Source: Acinetobacter baylyi DSM 14961 = CIP 107474 (GTDB lineage: Bacteria; Pseudomonadota; Gammaproteobacteria; Pseudomonadales; Moraxellaceae). Taken from it: DNA of 64,000 nucleotides. Below are positions 46,009 through 55,257 of this stretch, one piece after another. Below the pieces are notes generated by a model. That model was given only the letters and a program-made list of their open reading frames with translations. It did not search any database and was not told the DNA's origin. A program made the translations under genes and the position numbers. Location of the stretch: contig NZ_KB849627.1 in assembly GCF_000368685.1 (NCBI RefSeq), positions 210,963 to 274,962 on the forward strand, written 5' to 3'. Every line of letters begins with the position of its first letter. Position 1 is the first letter of the stretch.

Positions 46009-47877
46009 TTATTTAATTTTGGCGTGTGATTTTAAATACTGAGTATAATCATCAAGTTCCTGCTGACCACGGAAACGCTGATATAAATTACCTAGTTCTT
46101 GCAATTGTTCAGGGTTAAGCGCATCTGCTGCCTTAGAATTGATATCAGATACACCTACAACCACAAGTTCATCAGGTAATTTTGCGGTGGCTACTGACCA
46201 CATTCCTGCTTTTGGTGCAGTTAAACTGAACGCTGCACGTTCAATTTCACGCTTTAAACCTTGTGAACGAGTAAAGGTACCTGCACTTTCAAATTTAAGA
46301 CCACTCTTGGCAACAACCTGATCTGCTGGCTGAGTTTTAAAGTCGTTTAATACAGCTTGAATTTTAGCTTGGGCTGCATTAAATGCTTTGTCTTCAATCA
46401 ATTTGGCGCGTACCTGTGCAGTTGCAGTCGCTAAAGGCTTTACACCAGCAGCATGATAGTTACGTACTTTTACCCAAATTGTGTCACCATTAGCAAGCTG
46501 AATATTACTTGATGCGTTACGATCACCATTTTTAACATCATCATTAAACAATTTAGCTTTTACATTTGGATCACTGAGTAACGGATGCTGTGTTGACAGC
46601 GTCACGCCATTTAATGATTCAACACGTAAACCTTTGAGCTCCTGCGCCACTGAATCCAAAGCATCAGTACTCACGACCATTTCATTTAAACGGTTAATTG
46701 TATCAGTATAAGCATTTGCAGATTTAGACTTTTGAATCTCTGCTGTGAGTCGTGCTTTTTCTGCTTCCAGTGATGGTAGTTTTACCTGAGCAGTTTCAAC
46801 TTCAATAATGTGATAACCATATTGTGTTTTGACTGGTTTGGAAACCTGACCATTCTTTAATGACTCAACAGCTTGATCGAAATCTTTAGAGAAGATCCCT
46901 GGTTGGTATGCATCTACCACACCACCATTGTTCTTTGAACTCGTGTCATCAGAGTATTGTTTTGCAGCCTCAGAAAAGTGAGTGCCTGCCTGAATTTTTG
47001 CATATACGTCATTCGCAATTTTTTGCGCTTCTGCATCTGAACGACCATCTGCAGTAATCAAGATATGCTTGACCAATCGTTTTGCATCTTTCTTCTGAGT
47101 CTCTACAAAAGCATTATATGCCTGTTGGAGTTCGGCTTCTGTCACAGCGGCTGGAGCACTAGACACTTGCGCAGGAGAAACTACAATATAATCTACATCT
47201 ACACTTGCAACCTGTTTAAATTTATTTTTGTGCTTATTGTAATAGTCAGCAATTTCTTGATTTGTCACATTGATATTTTTTTTATAATCATCAAGCTTGA
47301 TACTGGCAAGATGAATAGTGCGTTGCTCTGTCTGCAAGACCGCAATTTGATGAAGATCAAATTTACTGACCAAGGCCGTGTCAGTCACACTCGAAGTAAG
47401 CATTTTTAAAGCGTGATCTTGTCTCAAGCTTGCAATAAGTGCCTGACTTGTCATTCCAACTGAACGCAGATAGTTGCTATACAAAGTTTCAGAAAATTTT
47501 CCATTTTCTTGGAAACTTGGCTGCTGAGCCAGCATCTTTTCAATTTGCGCATCGCTTAAAGAAATACCTAATTTTTCAGCTTGCTGTAGCAATAAACTAC
47601 GTGCAATTAATGTATTGAGCGCATTTTCTTCAATATAAGACTGGTTGAGTAAGGTTTCATCGCCTTTGGCTAACGAGAGATACTGGTCTTTATAAGTTTT
47701 AGTTAGATTCTCTAGATCCTTTTTGGAAATATCTTGACCATTTACTGTTTTTGCAACATCTGCTTTATTACCACCGCCAAAATATCCTTCAATACCTACT
47801 AGTGCCAAAGGGGTCAAAAACAAAATTAGCAGGACTTTTCCAAGCCAACCCTTAATGACTTTACGAAACGATTCCAT
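46009..47877 (-). CDS. ppiD: periplasmic folding chaperone PpiD-like (SurA_N plus parvulin domain)
   Basis: A 622-residue protein anchored by one N-terminal helix (WLGKVLLILFLTPLALVGIEGYF, residues 11-33) with the rest in the periplasm. A SurA_N-like helical region (VNGQDISKKDLENL to about residue 150) comes before a parvulin domain (about 264-365: LVKHILITADGRSDAEAQ to YGYHIIEVE) and a C-terminal chaperone region. PpiD proteins assist newly exported outer-membrane proteins. It follows the HU gene, an order seen in many gamma-proteobacteria. Confidence 0.88.
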   Translation of the reverse strand: MESFRKVIKGWLGKVLLILFLTPLALVGIEGYFGGGNKADVAKTVNGQDISKKDLENLTKTYKDQYLSLAKGDETLLNQSYIEENALNTLIARSLLLQQAEKLGISLSDAQIEKMLAQQPSFQENGKFSETLYSNYLRSVGMTSQALIASLRQDHALKMLTSSVTDTALVSKFDLHQIAVLQTEQRTIHLASIKLDDYKKNINVTNQEIADYYNKHKNKFKQVASVDVDYIVVSPAQVSSAPAAVTEAELQQAYNAFVETQKKDAKRLVKHILITADGRSDAEAQKIANDVYAKIQAGTHFSEAAKQYSDDTSSKNNGGVVDAYQPGIFSKDFDQAVESLKNGQVSKPVKTQYGYHIIEVETAQVKLPSLEAEKARLTAEIQKSKSANAYTDTINRLNEMVVSTDALDSVAQELKGLRVESLNGVTLSTQHPLLSDPNVKAKLFNDDVKNGDRNASSNIQLANGDTIWVKVRNYHAAGVKPLATATAQVRAKLIEDKAFNAAQAKIQAVLNDFKTQPADQVVAKSGLKFESAGTFTRSQGLKREIERAAFSLTAPKAGMWSVATAKLPDELVVVGVSDINSKAADALNPEQLQELGNLYQRFRGQQELDDYTQYLKSHAKIK

Positions 47878-47967
47878 AAGTATTCCAATATTTTATTTCG
47901 GAGGGATTTTAACTGAAAAACACTATCGAATGAATGTATGAAACACTCAGTAATCCATCTTTTTAAT

Positions 47968-47992
47968 AAAAAACGCGCCGAAAATGGCGCGT
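47968..47992 (-). terminator. terminator of the HU gene
   Basis: On the minus strand ACGCGCC pairs with GGCGCGT over 6 bases and is followed by TTTTTATT. It lies 18 bases after the hup stop, so ppiD needs read-through or its own promoter. Confidence 0.85.
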
Positions 47993-48009
47993 CTACTTAT
48001 TTTAAAAGA

Positions 48010-48282
48010 TTAAGCAACTGAATCTTTCAAACCTTTACCAGCTTTAAAGCTTGGTACTTTAGTTGCTTTAATTTGAAGCTCTTCGCCAGTTTTAGGGTTA
48101 CGGCCAGTACGTGCAGCACGATCTTTTACGCTGAAAGTACCAAAACCAACTAAAGTTACAGTATCACCTTTTTTTAGCGCTTCTGTAACTGAAGCAATAG
48201 TCGCATCCAATGCCTTACCAGCATCAGTTTTAGACAATCCCCCTTTCTCTGCAATCGCATCAATTAATTCTGATTTATTCAT
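48010..48282 (-). CDS. hupB: DNA-binding protein HU (beta type)
   Basis: A 90-residue nucleoid protein. [26 protein letters not shown] is the helical dimer region and [24 protein letters not shown] covers the DNA-binding arm. Length and sequence are typical of HU-beta. It is monocistronic, with GAGGACG before the start and a strong terminator after it. Confidence 0.93.
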   Translation of the reverse strand: MNKSELIDAIAEKGGLSKTDAGKALDATIASVTEALKKGDTVTLVGFGTFSVKDRAARTGRNPKTGEELQIKATKVPSFKAGKGLKDSVA

Positions 48283-48445
48283 GAAGATAACGTCCTCTTA
48301 ATTCGTTTATTTGAGATCCAAGGCTGAAGTTTAAAAAGGCCATGACGCCTTTATAGCAATGCTTTAGGGGGTAAAGCAATACTACCAAAGCTGTTTTAGC
48401 TAAAATAACGACGAATTTAAGCATAAAGTGACTAAATTTTCTGAT

Positions 48446-48907
48446 TTATGACTTTTCATCTAATTTCTGCTGCAATTTTTCGTTTTCTTGTACCAATGAA
48501 TCTACCTTGGCATTAAGCTGAATCAAGAGCTGCTCAATATTCTGTATATCTTTGATGGTCACTAAACCAATACGATTCAATGAATGATGAACACTATGGT
48601 CAATCATCTTCTCGACCTTATCCTTGGTATCTGTAACAGATTCTTTTGCTTTTTCAGTTACTTTTGTAACAGTTTGATCTGCCGCATCGATTGTCTTGGA
48701 TTCAAGTTCTTCACCAACTTTGACTAATGAGTCAAATAACTTGTTACCTTCCTCTTCTGCACGCGAAAATGCGCCCAATCCTGCCAACCAGATTTGCTTG
48801 GTATACTTTCTAAAATCTAATCCAGATTTACGCGAACACTTGGATTTTTCATCATTTTTTTCTAAATCATGTTCTGTATTTTTTGAATTTGTTAATTTTT
48901 TTTCCAT
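48446..48907 (-). CDS. phasin-like protein
   Basis: 153 residues from MEKKLTNSKNTEHDLEKND; this ATG has AGGAG 9 bases upstream, while the longer frame from 49018 has none. After a charged N-terminus comes YTKQIWLAGLGAFSRAEEEGNKLFDSLVKVGEELE, the signature of PHA granule-associated proteins of the PhaF/PhaI type. The C-terminus is coiled coil (IEQLLIQLNAKVDSLVQENEKLQQKL). It may coat polyhydroxyalkanoate granules. No PHA synthase is nearby, so the granule role is inferred from family only. Confidence 0.78.
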   Translation of the reverse strand: MEKKLTNSKNTEHDLEKNDEKSKCSRKSGLDFRKYTKQIWLAGLGAFSRAEEEGNKLFDSLVKVGEELESKTIDAADQTVTKVTEKAKESVTDTKDKVEKMIDHSVHHSLNRIGLVTIKDIQNIEQLLIQLNAKVDSLVQENEKLQQKLDEKS

Positions 48908-49098
48908 TTGCTTAAACTCCTGCTTACTTTCCAGCCACTTTATCGGATTTGTGTTCAAAATATTTTTATAATAACAAGTCAAGTCTTGATCGTTTTGTAA
49001 AAGTGTTCTACAAAGCAAATTAATTCTGTTTTTATTTTAGTTTTGAGTATGGAACTCAACTTTACATTAATTTGGGGTCACTTAAGGATTATTTTTCT

Positions 49099-49752
49099 AT
49101 GAGCGATACGCAACAAAGAAAAGAACAAAGTTATTTGTTGCTCAATATTGTTTTGATTATTCTGGAAACTGTATTTTCCTTCATTTTAAAAAATGATGGT
49201 GTCATTGGTTTGCAGGCGAAGCAATTTGTTCAAAACAAAACCTCTATTCGCATCAATAGTTATCTTCCTTATTTTGACTTTTATATTCAGTTTTGTGAAA
49301 AAGGTATTCTTTTTGATTATAAGGCGCCAGAGCATGCTGTAGATCTAACCGTAAATACGACATTCTTAGATCTTTTTAAAATACTAAGTGTTGGAAATCG
49401 ACGTAGCATTAAAAAAATGCGCATTGAAGGAGATCCAGATTTAAAAGAACAATTTAAAGATCTTATGCTACATTTTAGTGCACCGAAATTATTTGCCGAC
49501 TGGAAGCAATGGTTAGCAAAACCAGAAACACCAGAAGAAGCCGTAGCTTCAAAAAGACGCATTGCTCCCCTACTTGAAAAAATTGATCAACAACGCTCAC
49601 AGATCAATTATCTTACCGTGGAAGTGAAACAATACCAAAACAGAATACGTCGCATTGAACGCCGTCAACGCTTGATTAATATCGCCTTTAGTGTAACCAG
49701 CATCGTTTTGATTTTGTTATTGGTGTATACTATGTTTCGACTTTATGGATGA
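49099..49752 (+). CDS. membrane-anchored protein with a possible SCP2/UbiJ-like domain
   Basis: 217 residues from MSDTQQRKEQSYLL; the ATG at 49099 follows AAGGAT by 10 bases. A central alpha/beta region (FDYKAPEHAVDLTVNTTFLDLFKIL then MRIEGDPDLKEQFKDLML) recalls the SCP2 fold and its UbiJ version, but the match is weak. A basic coiled coil (QINYLTVEVKQYQNRIRRIERRQR) leads into one C-terminal membrane helix (IAFSVTSIVLILLLVYTMF). I cannot assign a function; a lipid- or quinone-related role is only a guess. It reads towards iscR. Confidence 0.55.
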   Translation: MSDTQQRKEQSYLLLNIVLIILETVFSFILKNDGVIGLQAKQFVQNKTSIRINSYLPYFDFYIQFCEKGILFDYKAPEHAVDLTVNTTFLDLFKILSVGNRRSIKKMRIEGDPDLKEQFKDLMLHFSAPKLFADWKQWLAKPETPEEAVASKRRIAPLLEKIDQQRSQINYLTVEVKQYQNRIRRIERRQRLINIAFSVTSIVLILLLVYTMFRLYG

Positions 49753-49796
49753 TAAAAATCGACACTGGAAATGATACGATTTAATTATCATTAAAA

Positions 49797-49828
49797 AACT
49801 TGACTATTTTAGTCAGGATTCATAAAAT
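49797..49828 (+). promoter_or_regulatory. isc operon promoter overlapped by an IscR type 1 box
   Basis: TTGACT (49800-49805) and TAAAAT (49823-49828), spaced by 17 bases, form a sigma-70 promoter. The dyad TTGACTATTTTAGTCAG within it fits the type 1 IscR box. IscR carrying its cluster should therefore repress the operon. Confidence 0.8.
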
Positions 49829-49861
49829 TCTCATATCTAGTCTAAACATGTGTACCGAATC

Positions 49862-50335
49862 ATGCGTCTAACAACTCGCGGTCGCTACGCAGTGACTGCT
49901 CTCCTTGATTTAGCTTTGCAGCCAACTGAACAAACGATCACGCTAGCAGAAATTGCAGCTCGCCAATCCATTTCAGTCGCTTATCTCGAACAACTTTTCG
50001 CAAAATTGAAGCGTCATGGTTTAGTTTCGAGTGTACGTGGTGCAAACGGTGGTTATCATTTAGCACGACATGCAACTGAAATCACGGTTCTGGAGATTAT
50101 TGAAGCAGTCAACGAAACTGTTGATGCCACCCGTTGTGACCATAAAGGCAATTGCCAAAACGGTGCAATGTGTTTAACTCATGACTTATGGCAAGAACTT
50201 TCTCACCACATTGCCGATTACTTAGCAAAAATCACACTTGCTGACCTGATTGCTCGCGATAATGTGCAAACAGTGGCACTACGCCAAAATACAGTAAATT
50301 ACGATTCAGCTCTTCTTTCGGTTACAGGTATTTGA
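49862..50335 (+). CDS. iscR: iron-sulfur cluster regulator IscR
   Basis: 157 residues from [20 protein letters not shown]; the ATG at 49862 is preferred to one 4 codons upstream because IscR proteins begin at this point. It is an Rrf2-type winged helix protein ([27 protein letters not shown]). The [2Fe-2S] cysteines are in [13 protein letters not shown]. It senses cluster status and represses its own operon. First gene of iscRSUA-hscBA-fdx. Confidence 0.95.
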   Translation: MRLTTRGRYAVTALLDLALQPTEQTITLAEIAARQSISVAYLEQLFAKLKRHGLVSSVRGANGGYHLARHATEITVLEIIEAVNETVDATRCDHKGNCQNGAMCLTHDLWQELSHHIADYLAKITLADLIARDNVQTVALRQNTVNYDSALLSVTGI

Positions 50336-50336
50336 C

Positions 50337-51554
50337 ATGAAACGTCCGATTTATCTTGATTATGCAGCAACTACTCCCGTTCTACCAGAAGTTGCAGAAC
50401 GCATGATGGAATGTCTAACTTTTGAAGGGACATTTGGTAATCCTGCATCACGTTCACATGCATATGGCTGGCAAGCTGAAGAAAAAGTTGAATATGCACG
50501 CGAACAAGTTGCCAATCTTATTAAAGCAGACCCTCGTGAGATTGTGTGGACTTCAGGCGCAACTGAATCTGATAATTTAGCACTTAAAGGTATTGCACAG
50601 TTTTATGGTTCAAAAGGTAAACATATCATTACCAGTAAAATTGAACATAAAGCTGTTCTAGATCCATGCCGTGAACTTGAAGAAGCTGGCTTTGAAATTA
50701 CTTATTTAGAACCAGAACCACGCACAGGCCTGATTACACCAGAGATGGTTGCTGCTGCATTACGTCCAGATACCATTTTGGTTTCTCTCATGATGGTTAA
50801 TAATGAAATTGGGACGATCACTGATGTTGCTGCAATTGGTGAATTAACTCGTGCCAATAAAACCTTTTTCCATGTCGATGCCGCACAGGCAGCGGGTAAA
50901 GTTGAAATTGATCTTTCAACCATGAAAATTGACTTGATGAGTTTCTCAGCTCATAAAGCTTATGGTCCAAAAGGTATTGGTGCCTTGTATGTCCGTCGTA
51001 CTCCCCGTGTTCGTTTGAAAGCTCAAATACATGGCGGTGGCCATGAACGTGGTATGCGCTCAGGTACATTAGCAACGCATCAAATCGTGGGTATGGGTGA
51101 AGCATTCGAGATTGCAGGTAAAACATTGCATTCTGAACAACAGCGTTTACGTAAATTGCGTGACAAGCTTTGGAACGGTCTGCAAGGCTTAGAGCAAGTA
51201 TTTTTAAATGGTCATCCAACTCAGAACGTTGCCAATTATTTAAATGTTAGCTTCAACTTTGTTGAAGGTGAATCTTTGATGATGGCACTTAAAGATGCAG
51301 CAGTATCAAGTGGTTCTGCATGTACATCTGCGACCCTTGAACCCTCTTATGTGCTCCGCGCATTAGGATTATCTGATGAACTGGCACACAGTTCTATCCG
51401 CTTCAGTTTTGGTAAATACACCACTGAAGAAGATATTGATCATGTACTTGAAGTAACCAAAGCTGCTGTAGAGAAATTACGCGAACTTTCTCCGCTTTGG
51501 GATATGTATAAAGAAGGTATCGACCTTTCTACAGTTGAATGGGCTGAACACTAA
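50337..51554 (+). CDS. iscS: cysteine desulfurase IscS
   Basis: A 405-residue PLP enzyme that takes sulfur from cysteine for cluster assembly and tRNA thiolation. It starts [20 protein letters not shown]. The PLP Lys is in [17 protein letters not shown], the His that stacks on PLP is in [13 protein letters not shown], and the persulfide Cys is in [17 protein letters not shown]. It starts 1 base after the iscR stop. Confidence 0.96.
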   Translation: MKRPIYLDYAATTPVLPEVAERMMECLTFEGTFGNPASRSHAYGWQAEEKVEYAREQVANLIKADPREIVWTSGATESDNLALKGIAQFYGSKGKHIITSKIEHKAVLDPCRELEEAGFEITYLEPEPRTGLITPEMVAAALRPDTILVSLMMVNNEIGTITDVAAIGELTRANKTFFHVDAAQAAGKVEIDLSTMKIDLMSFSAHKAYGPKGIGALYVRRTPRVRLKAQIHGGGHERGMRSGTLATHQIVGMGEAFEIAGKTLHSEQQRLRKLRDKLWNGLQGLEQVFLNGHPTQNVANYLNVSFNFVEGESLMMALKDAAVSSGSACTSATLEPSYVLRALGLSDELAHSSIRFSFGKYTTEEDIDHVLEVTKAAVEKLRELSPLWDMYKEGIDLSTVEWAEH

Positions 51555-51625
51555 TTTTTATTTGAAATCGGTGTTTTTAACCTCATATTTAATATTAGGC
51601 TGACCCCGAGGTTTGGAGAAGCAAC

Positions 51626-52012
51626 ATGGCTTATAGCGAAAAGGTAATTGACCATTACGAAAATCCACGTAATGTCGGTATTTTAGATAAAAATGCTGAA
51701 AATGTTGGTACAGGTATGGTAGGCGCGCCAGCGTGTGGTGATGTCATGCGTTTACAAATCCAAGTAAATAATGATGGTGTGATCGAAGAAGCACGTTTCA
51801 AAACTTATGGTTGTGGCTCTGCGATTGCTTCAAGTTCATTAGTGACAGAATGGCTTAAAGGTAAAACACTTGATCAAGCGCAAGCGATCAAAAATATCGA
51901 CATTGCAAATGAACTTGCTTTGCCACCTGTGAAAGTGCACTGTTCTGTACTTGCAGAAGATGCCATTAAAGCGGCGATTGAAGACTATCGTAACAAACGA
52001 TCAAAAGCTTAA
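51626..52012 (+). CDS. iscU: iron-sulfur scaffold protein IscU
   Basis: A 128-residue scaffold on which [2Fe-2S] and [4Fe-4S] clusters are built. The three cysteines are in GAPACGDV, TYGCGSAIASSS and VHCSVLAEDAI, and the HscA recognition motif LPPVKVHCS is intact. GGAGAAG precedes the start. Confidence 0.96.
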   Translation: MAYSEKVIDHYENPRNVGILDKNAENVGTGMVGAPACGDVMRLQIQVNNDGVIEEARFKTYGCGSAIASSSLVTEWLKGKTLDQAQAIKNIDIANELALPPVKVHCSVLAEDAIKAAIEDYRNKRSKA

Positions 52013-52037
52013 CTAATACTGACCAGATGGAGTTTTC

Positions 52038-52358
52038 ATGATTCACTTAACTGAAACTGCTGCAAATCATGTACGCAATTATCTACTTAACCGTGGTAAA
52101 GGCGAAGGCATTCGTGTAGGTGTGAAAACTTCAGGCTGTTCTGGTTTAGCTTATGTACTGGAATTTGTTGATGACATTAATGAGTACGATCAAGTTTTTG
52201 AACAGCATGGTGTAAAAGTATTTGTCGATCCTAAAAGTATAGTGTATCTCGATGGTTTAGAGATGGATTATGTCAAAAATGGATTAAATGAAGGCTTTGA
52301 GTTTAATAATCCAAATAAAAAAGGTGAATGTGGTTGCGGTGAATCATTTACCGTTTAA
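52038..52358 (+). CDS. iscA: iron-sulfur carrier IscA
   Basis: A 106-residue A-type carrier, with conserved cysteines in [15 protein letters not shown] and the C-terminal [10 protein letters not shown]. It delivers clusters to target proteins. It lies 25 bases after iscU. A strong hairpin follows it before hscB. Confidence 0.95.
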   Translation: MIHLTETAANHVRNYLLNRGKGEGIRVGVKTSGCSGLAYVLEFVDDINEYDQVFEQHGVKVFVDPKSIVYLDGLEMDYVKNGLNEGFEFNNPNKKGECGCGESFTV

Positions 52359-52382
52359 TCAAATTATCCTCCCTTCTTCTGA

Positions 52383-52413
52383 ATTAAAAACAGTGATCTT
52401 CACTGTTTTTAAT
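52383..52413 (+). terminator. terminator or attenuator between iscA and hscB
   Basis: ATTAAAAACAGTGA and TCACTGTTTTTAAT are perfect 14-base arms around a 3-base loop, and T-rich sequence follows. It has the form of an intrinsic terminator in the 84-base gap within the isc cluster. Confidence 0.75.
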
Positions 52414-52442
52414 TTATTAATTTACGATGGAATTCGTCTCCC

Positions 52443-52958
52443 ATGAATCATTTTGAGTTGTTCGACTTACCCGTAGCACTCGACATTGATTTGGTCGCGT
52501 TAAAAGCAAATTTTCTTAAATTGCAACAGCTACACCACCCAGATAAAGCATTGGATAAAGATCAAGCGCTTATAATGTCAAGTGATATTAATCAAGCCTA
52601 TAAAATCCTTTCGCAGGTGGACAGTCGCGCTGCCTATTTACTGTCTTTAAAAAAACAGGATCATCATTTAGACCAATCTATTCATGATTTTGAATTTTTA
52701 CAATCAGCATTAGAAATAAGAGAACAACTGGACGAAGCCGACTCTCAAGAACAGTTGATTACTCTGAAAAATGAAGTCAAACAGTGGGTTGATGGTCTAA
52801 TTCGTGAATTTAAAATAGATTATTCAGATGAAGATTGGTCAGAAGCACGTGATACCGTTCGAAAATTACGATTCTTTCAACGTGTGCTTAATGATATCGA
52901 TAAAGCCGAAGATCAGTTACTTGATGAAGATAGTTTTGATCTAGATGACGACTTTTAA
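52443..52958 (+). CDS. hscB: co-chaperone HscB
   Basis: A 171-residue J-protein with the HPD motif (LQQLHHPDKALDKDQ) in its N-terminal J domain and a C-terminal three-helix domain that binds IscU. It stimulates HscA ATPase. It follows the iscA terminator-like hairpin by 30 bases and precedes hscA by 33. Confidence 0.93.
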   Translation: MNHFELFDLPVALDIDLVALKANFLKLQQLHHPDKALDKDQALIMSSDINQAYKILSQVDSRAAYLLSLKKQDHHLDQSIHDFEFLQSALEIREQLDEADSQEQLITLKNEVKQWVDGLIREFKIDYSDEDWSEARDTVRKLRFFQRVLNDIDKAEDQLLDEDSFDLDDDF

Positions 52959-52991
52959 TTTTGCTGTATAGATTTATTCAAGGGATTAAAC

Positions 52992-54854
52992 ATGGCACTC
53001 TTGCAAATTGCTGAACCTGGTCAATCAAGTGCCCCTCACGAACATCGCATTGCGATCGGTATTGATCTCGGGACAACACATTCTTTAGTTGCTACCGTAC
53101 TTTCTGGGCAATCTAAAGTATTACAGGATGAGAAAGGTCGTGTGTTATTTCCTTCGATTGTTCATTATGCTGAACAGTCTATCGAATATGGAGATGATGC
53201 CAAACCATTTATTACGACAGATCCGAAAAATAGCATTATTTCTGTCAAACGTTTTATGGGACGCTCTAAAGCAGACATCAAATTCCAACATCCTTATGTT
53301 CTGGTTGGCAATGACAATGAAATGCCAGCTTTTGAAACTGCACAAGGTCGCAAGACCCCTGTTGAAATTTCGGCTGCTATCTTAAATCAGCTCAAAATTA
53401 GAGCCGAAGAAAGTTTAAAAAATCCGATTAATGGTGCAGTGATTACTGTACCTGCATATTTTGATGAAGCACAACGTCAGGCAACCCGTGATGCCGCACA
53501 GCTTGCTGGCTTGAATGTTCTACGCTTGCTCAATGAACCCACAGCTGCTGCAATTGCTTATGGTCTAGATCAAGAAAACCAACTCAGTTCAGATCGTAAT
53601 TATGTCATCTATGACTTGGGCGGTGGAACATTTGACGTTTCAATCTTGAGATTTTCTCAAGGAGTTTTTGAAGTTCTAGCCACTGGTGGTCATACAGCAC
53701 TCGGTGGTGATGATCTTGACCGTCTGATAGTGAAATGGGCTAAAAAGCAACTTCATATTGAGTCACTAGATGATCATGAATATGCTGCCTTTTTAGTTGC
53801 AGCGCGTACAGCCAAAGAACAACTCTCAGAACAGCAGTCTGTTTATTTCAAAGCACTTGATCACAAATTAGAATTGAATCGTGACACTTTTGAAAGCATT
53901 ATCCAAATTGCTTTAGACAAAACTATTAGTGTATGCAAACGTGTACTTCGTGATGCAAAACTTAGCCTTGATGAAATTGAAAAAGTCGTTTTGGTAGGTG
54001 GTTCAACACGTTCTTATGCTGTTCAAAATGTTGTACGCCAAGTTTTTAATCAAGAGCCTCTTTGCACAATCAATCCAGATGAAGTAGTAGCCATTGGTGC
54101 ATCTATTACGGCTAATCAATTAATTGGTAATTCACAAGACGGTTCTTTATTGTTGGATGTAACACCCCTTTCTCTCGGTCTAGAAACTATGGGCGGGCTG
54201 GTAGAGCGATTGATTTCACGTAATACAGCAATCCCTGTTGCTCGTCGTCAGGAATTTACGACCTATCAAGATGGTCAGTCGGCCATGCTGATTCATGTTG
54301 TCCAAGGCGAACGTGATCTGGTTGAACATTGTCGTTCATTAGGTCGTTTCGTTTTGCATGGCATTCCACCCATGACAGCAGGCCAAGCTCGAATAGAAGT
54401 CACATTTCAGGTCGATGCGGATGGTTTATTGACAGTATCTGCTCAGGAAACCACATCTGGTGTCAAAGCTCAAATTGATATCAAACCATCTTATGGTTTA
54501 TCTGCTACTGACACAGAGCGTTTACTACTGGAAGGTTTTCAGCACGCCGAAGAAGATAAGAACTTACGTCATTTACAAGAAACCAAAGTTGAAGCTCAAC
54601 GGGAACTCGAAGCCCTTGAACAAGCTTTGAAAAATGATGCAGGTTTGCTTGATATCCAGCAGTTACAAGCACTTCATACTGCCAAAGATCAATTACAACA
54701 GCAACTTCAATCAAATGATATCGATCAGATTGAACGCGCTGTAGCACAGTTAAAAATCCATAGCGATGAATTTGCCGCTTTGCGTATGAATCAACATATT
54801 GATCATGCTTTAAAAGGTACAAAACTCGAAGATTGGTCAGACTCACAGAAATAA
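52992..54854 (+). CDS. hscA: Hsp70-type chaperone HscA
   Basis: A 620-residue Hsp70 specialised for cluster transfer from IscU. The ATPase motifs [43 protein letters not shown] and [10 protein letters not shown] are present, followed by the linker [17 protein letters not shown] and a peptide-binding domain. HscA proteins start with a short extension before IGIDLGTT, as here. Confidence 0.95.
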   Translation: MALLQIAEPGQSSAPHEHRIAIGIDLGTTHSLVATVLSGQSKVLQDEKGRVLFPSIVHYAEQSIEYGDDAKPFITTDPKNSIISVKRFMGRSKADIKFQHPYVLVGNDNEMPAFETAQGRKTPVEISAAILNQLKIRAEESLKNPINGAVITVPAYFDEAQRQATRDAAQLAGLNVLRLLNEPTAAAIAYGLDQENQLSSDRNYVIYDLGGGTFDVSILRFSQGVFEVLATGGHTALGGDDLDRLIVKWAKKQLHIESLDDHEYAAFLVAARTAKEQLSEQQSVYFKALDHKLELNRDTFESIIQIALDKTISVCKRVLRDAKLSLDEIEKVVLVGGSTRSYAVQNVVRQVFNQEPLCTINPDEVVAIGASITANQLIGNSQDGSLLLDVTPLSLGLETMGGLVERLISRNTAIPVARRQEFTTYQDGQSAMLIHVVQGERDLVEHCRSLGRFVLHGIPPMTAGQARIEVTFQVDADGLLTVSAQETTSGVKAQIDIKPSYGLSATDTERLLLEGFQHAEEDKNLRHLQETKVEAQRELEALEQALKNDAGLLDIQQLQALHTAKDQLQQQLQSNDIDQIERAVAQLKIHSDEFAALRMNQHIDHALKGTKLEDWSDSQK

Positions 54855-54868
54855 ACAGGTGAATTCCT

Positions 54869-55207
54869 ATGCCACGTATTAAAGTTCTTCCGCATACACA
54901 AATTTGCCCAAATGGTGCTGAGTTTGAAGTAGAAGAAAATGCAAACTTATGCCAAAGCCTTCTCGCCAATGGTATTAAAATTGAACATGCTTGCGATATG
55001 TCGTGTGCATGTACCACATGCCATGTCATCGTTCGTAAAGGTTTTGACAGTCTTCAAGAAATGAATGATGTCGAAGCAGATTTACTTGATCGTGCTTGGG
55101 GACTTGAGCCTGATTCACGTTTATCTTGTCAGGTCAAAATTGTAGATGAAGATCTTGAAGTTGAGATTCCAAAGTATACGATTAATCATGCATCTGAAAA
55201 TCATTAA
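54869..55207 (+). CDS. fdx: [2Fe-2S] ferredoxin of the isc system
   Basis: A 112-residue adrenodoxin-type ferredoxin. Cluster ligands are in EHACDMSCACTTCHV and RLSCQV. It supplies electrons for cluster assembly. Last gene of the isc cluster, 14 bases after hscA, with a clear terminator after it. No iscX follows. Confidence 0.94.
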   Translation: MPRIKVLPHTQICPNGAEFEVEENANLCQSLLANGIKIEHACDMSCACTTCHVIVRKGFDSLQEMNDVEADLLDRAWGLEPDSRLSCQVKIVDEDLEVEIPKYTINHASENH

Positions 55208-55231
55208 CTTTTAATTGTCTCATCTTATCAG

Positions 55232-55257
55232 GCCTTCTATTTATAGAAGGCTTTTTT
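55232..55257 (+). terminator. terminator of the isc operon
   Basis: GCCTTCTA pairs with TAGAAGGC over a 4-base loop, followed by six T. It ends at the stop of the convergent cyclase gene. Confidence 0.9.

Noticed and set aside
51560..51625. AACCTC / GAGGTT inverted repeat before iscU as an attenuator
   Set aside because: The arms are only 6 bases, with a loop of over 20, so the stem would be weak.
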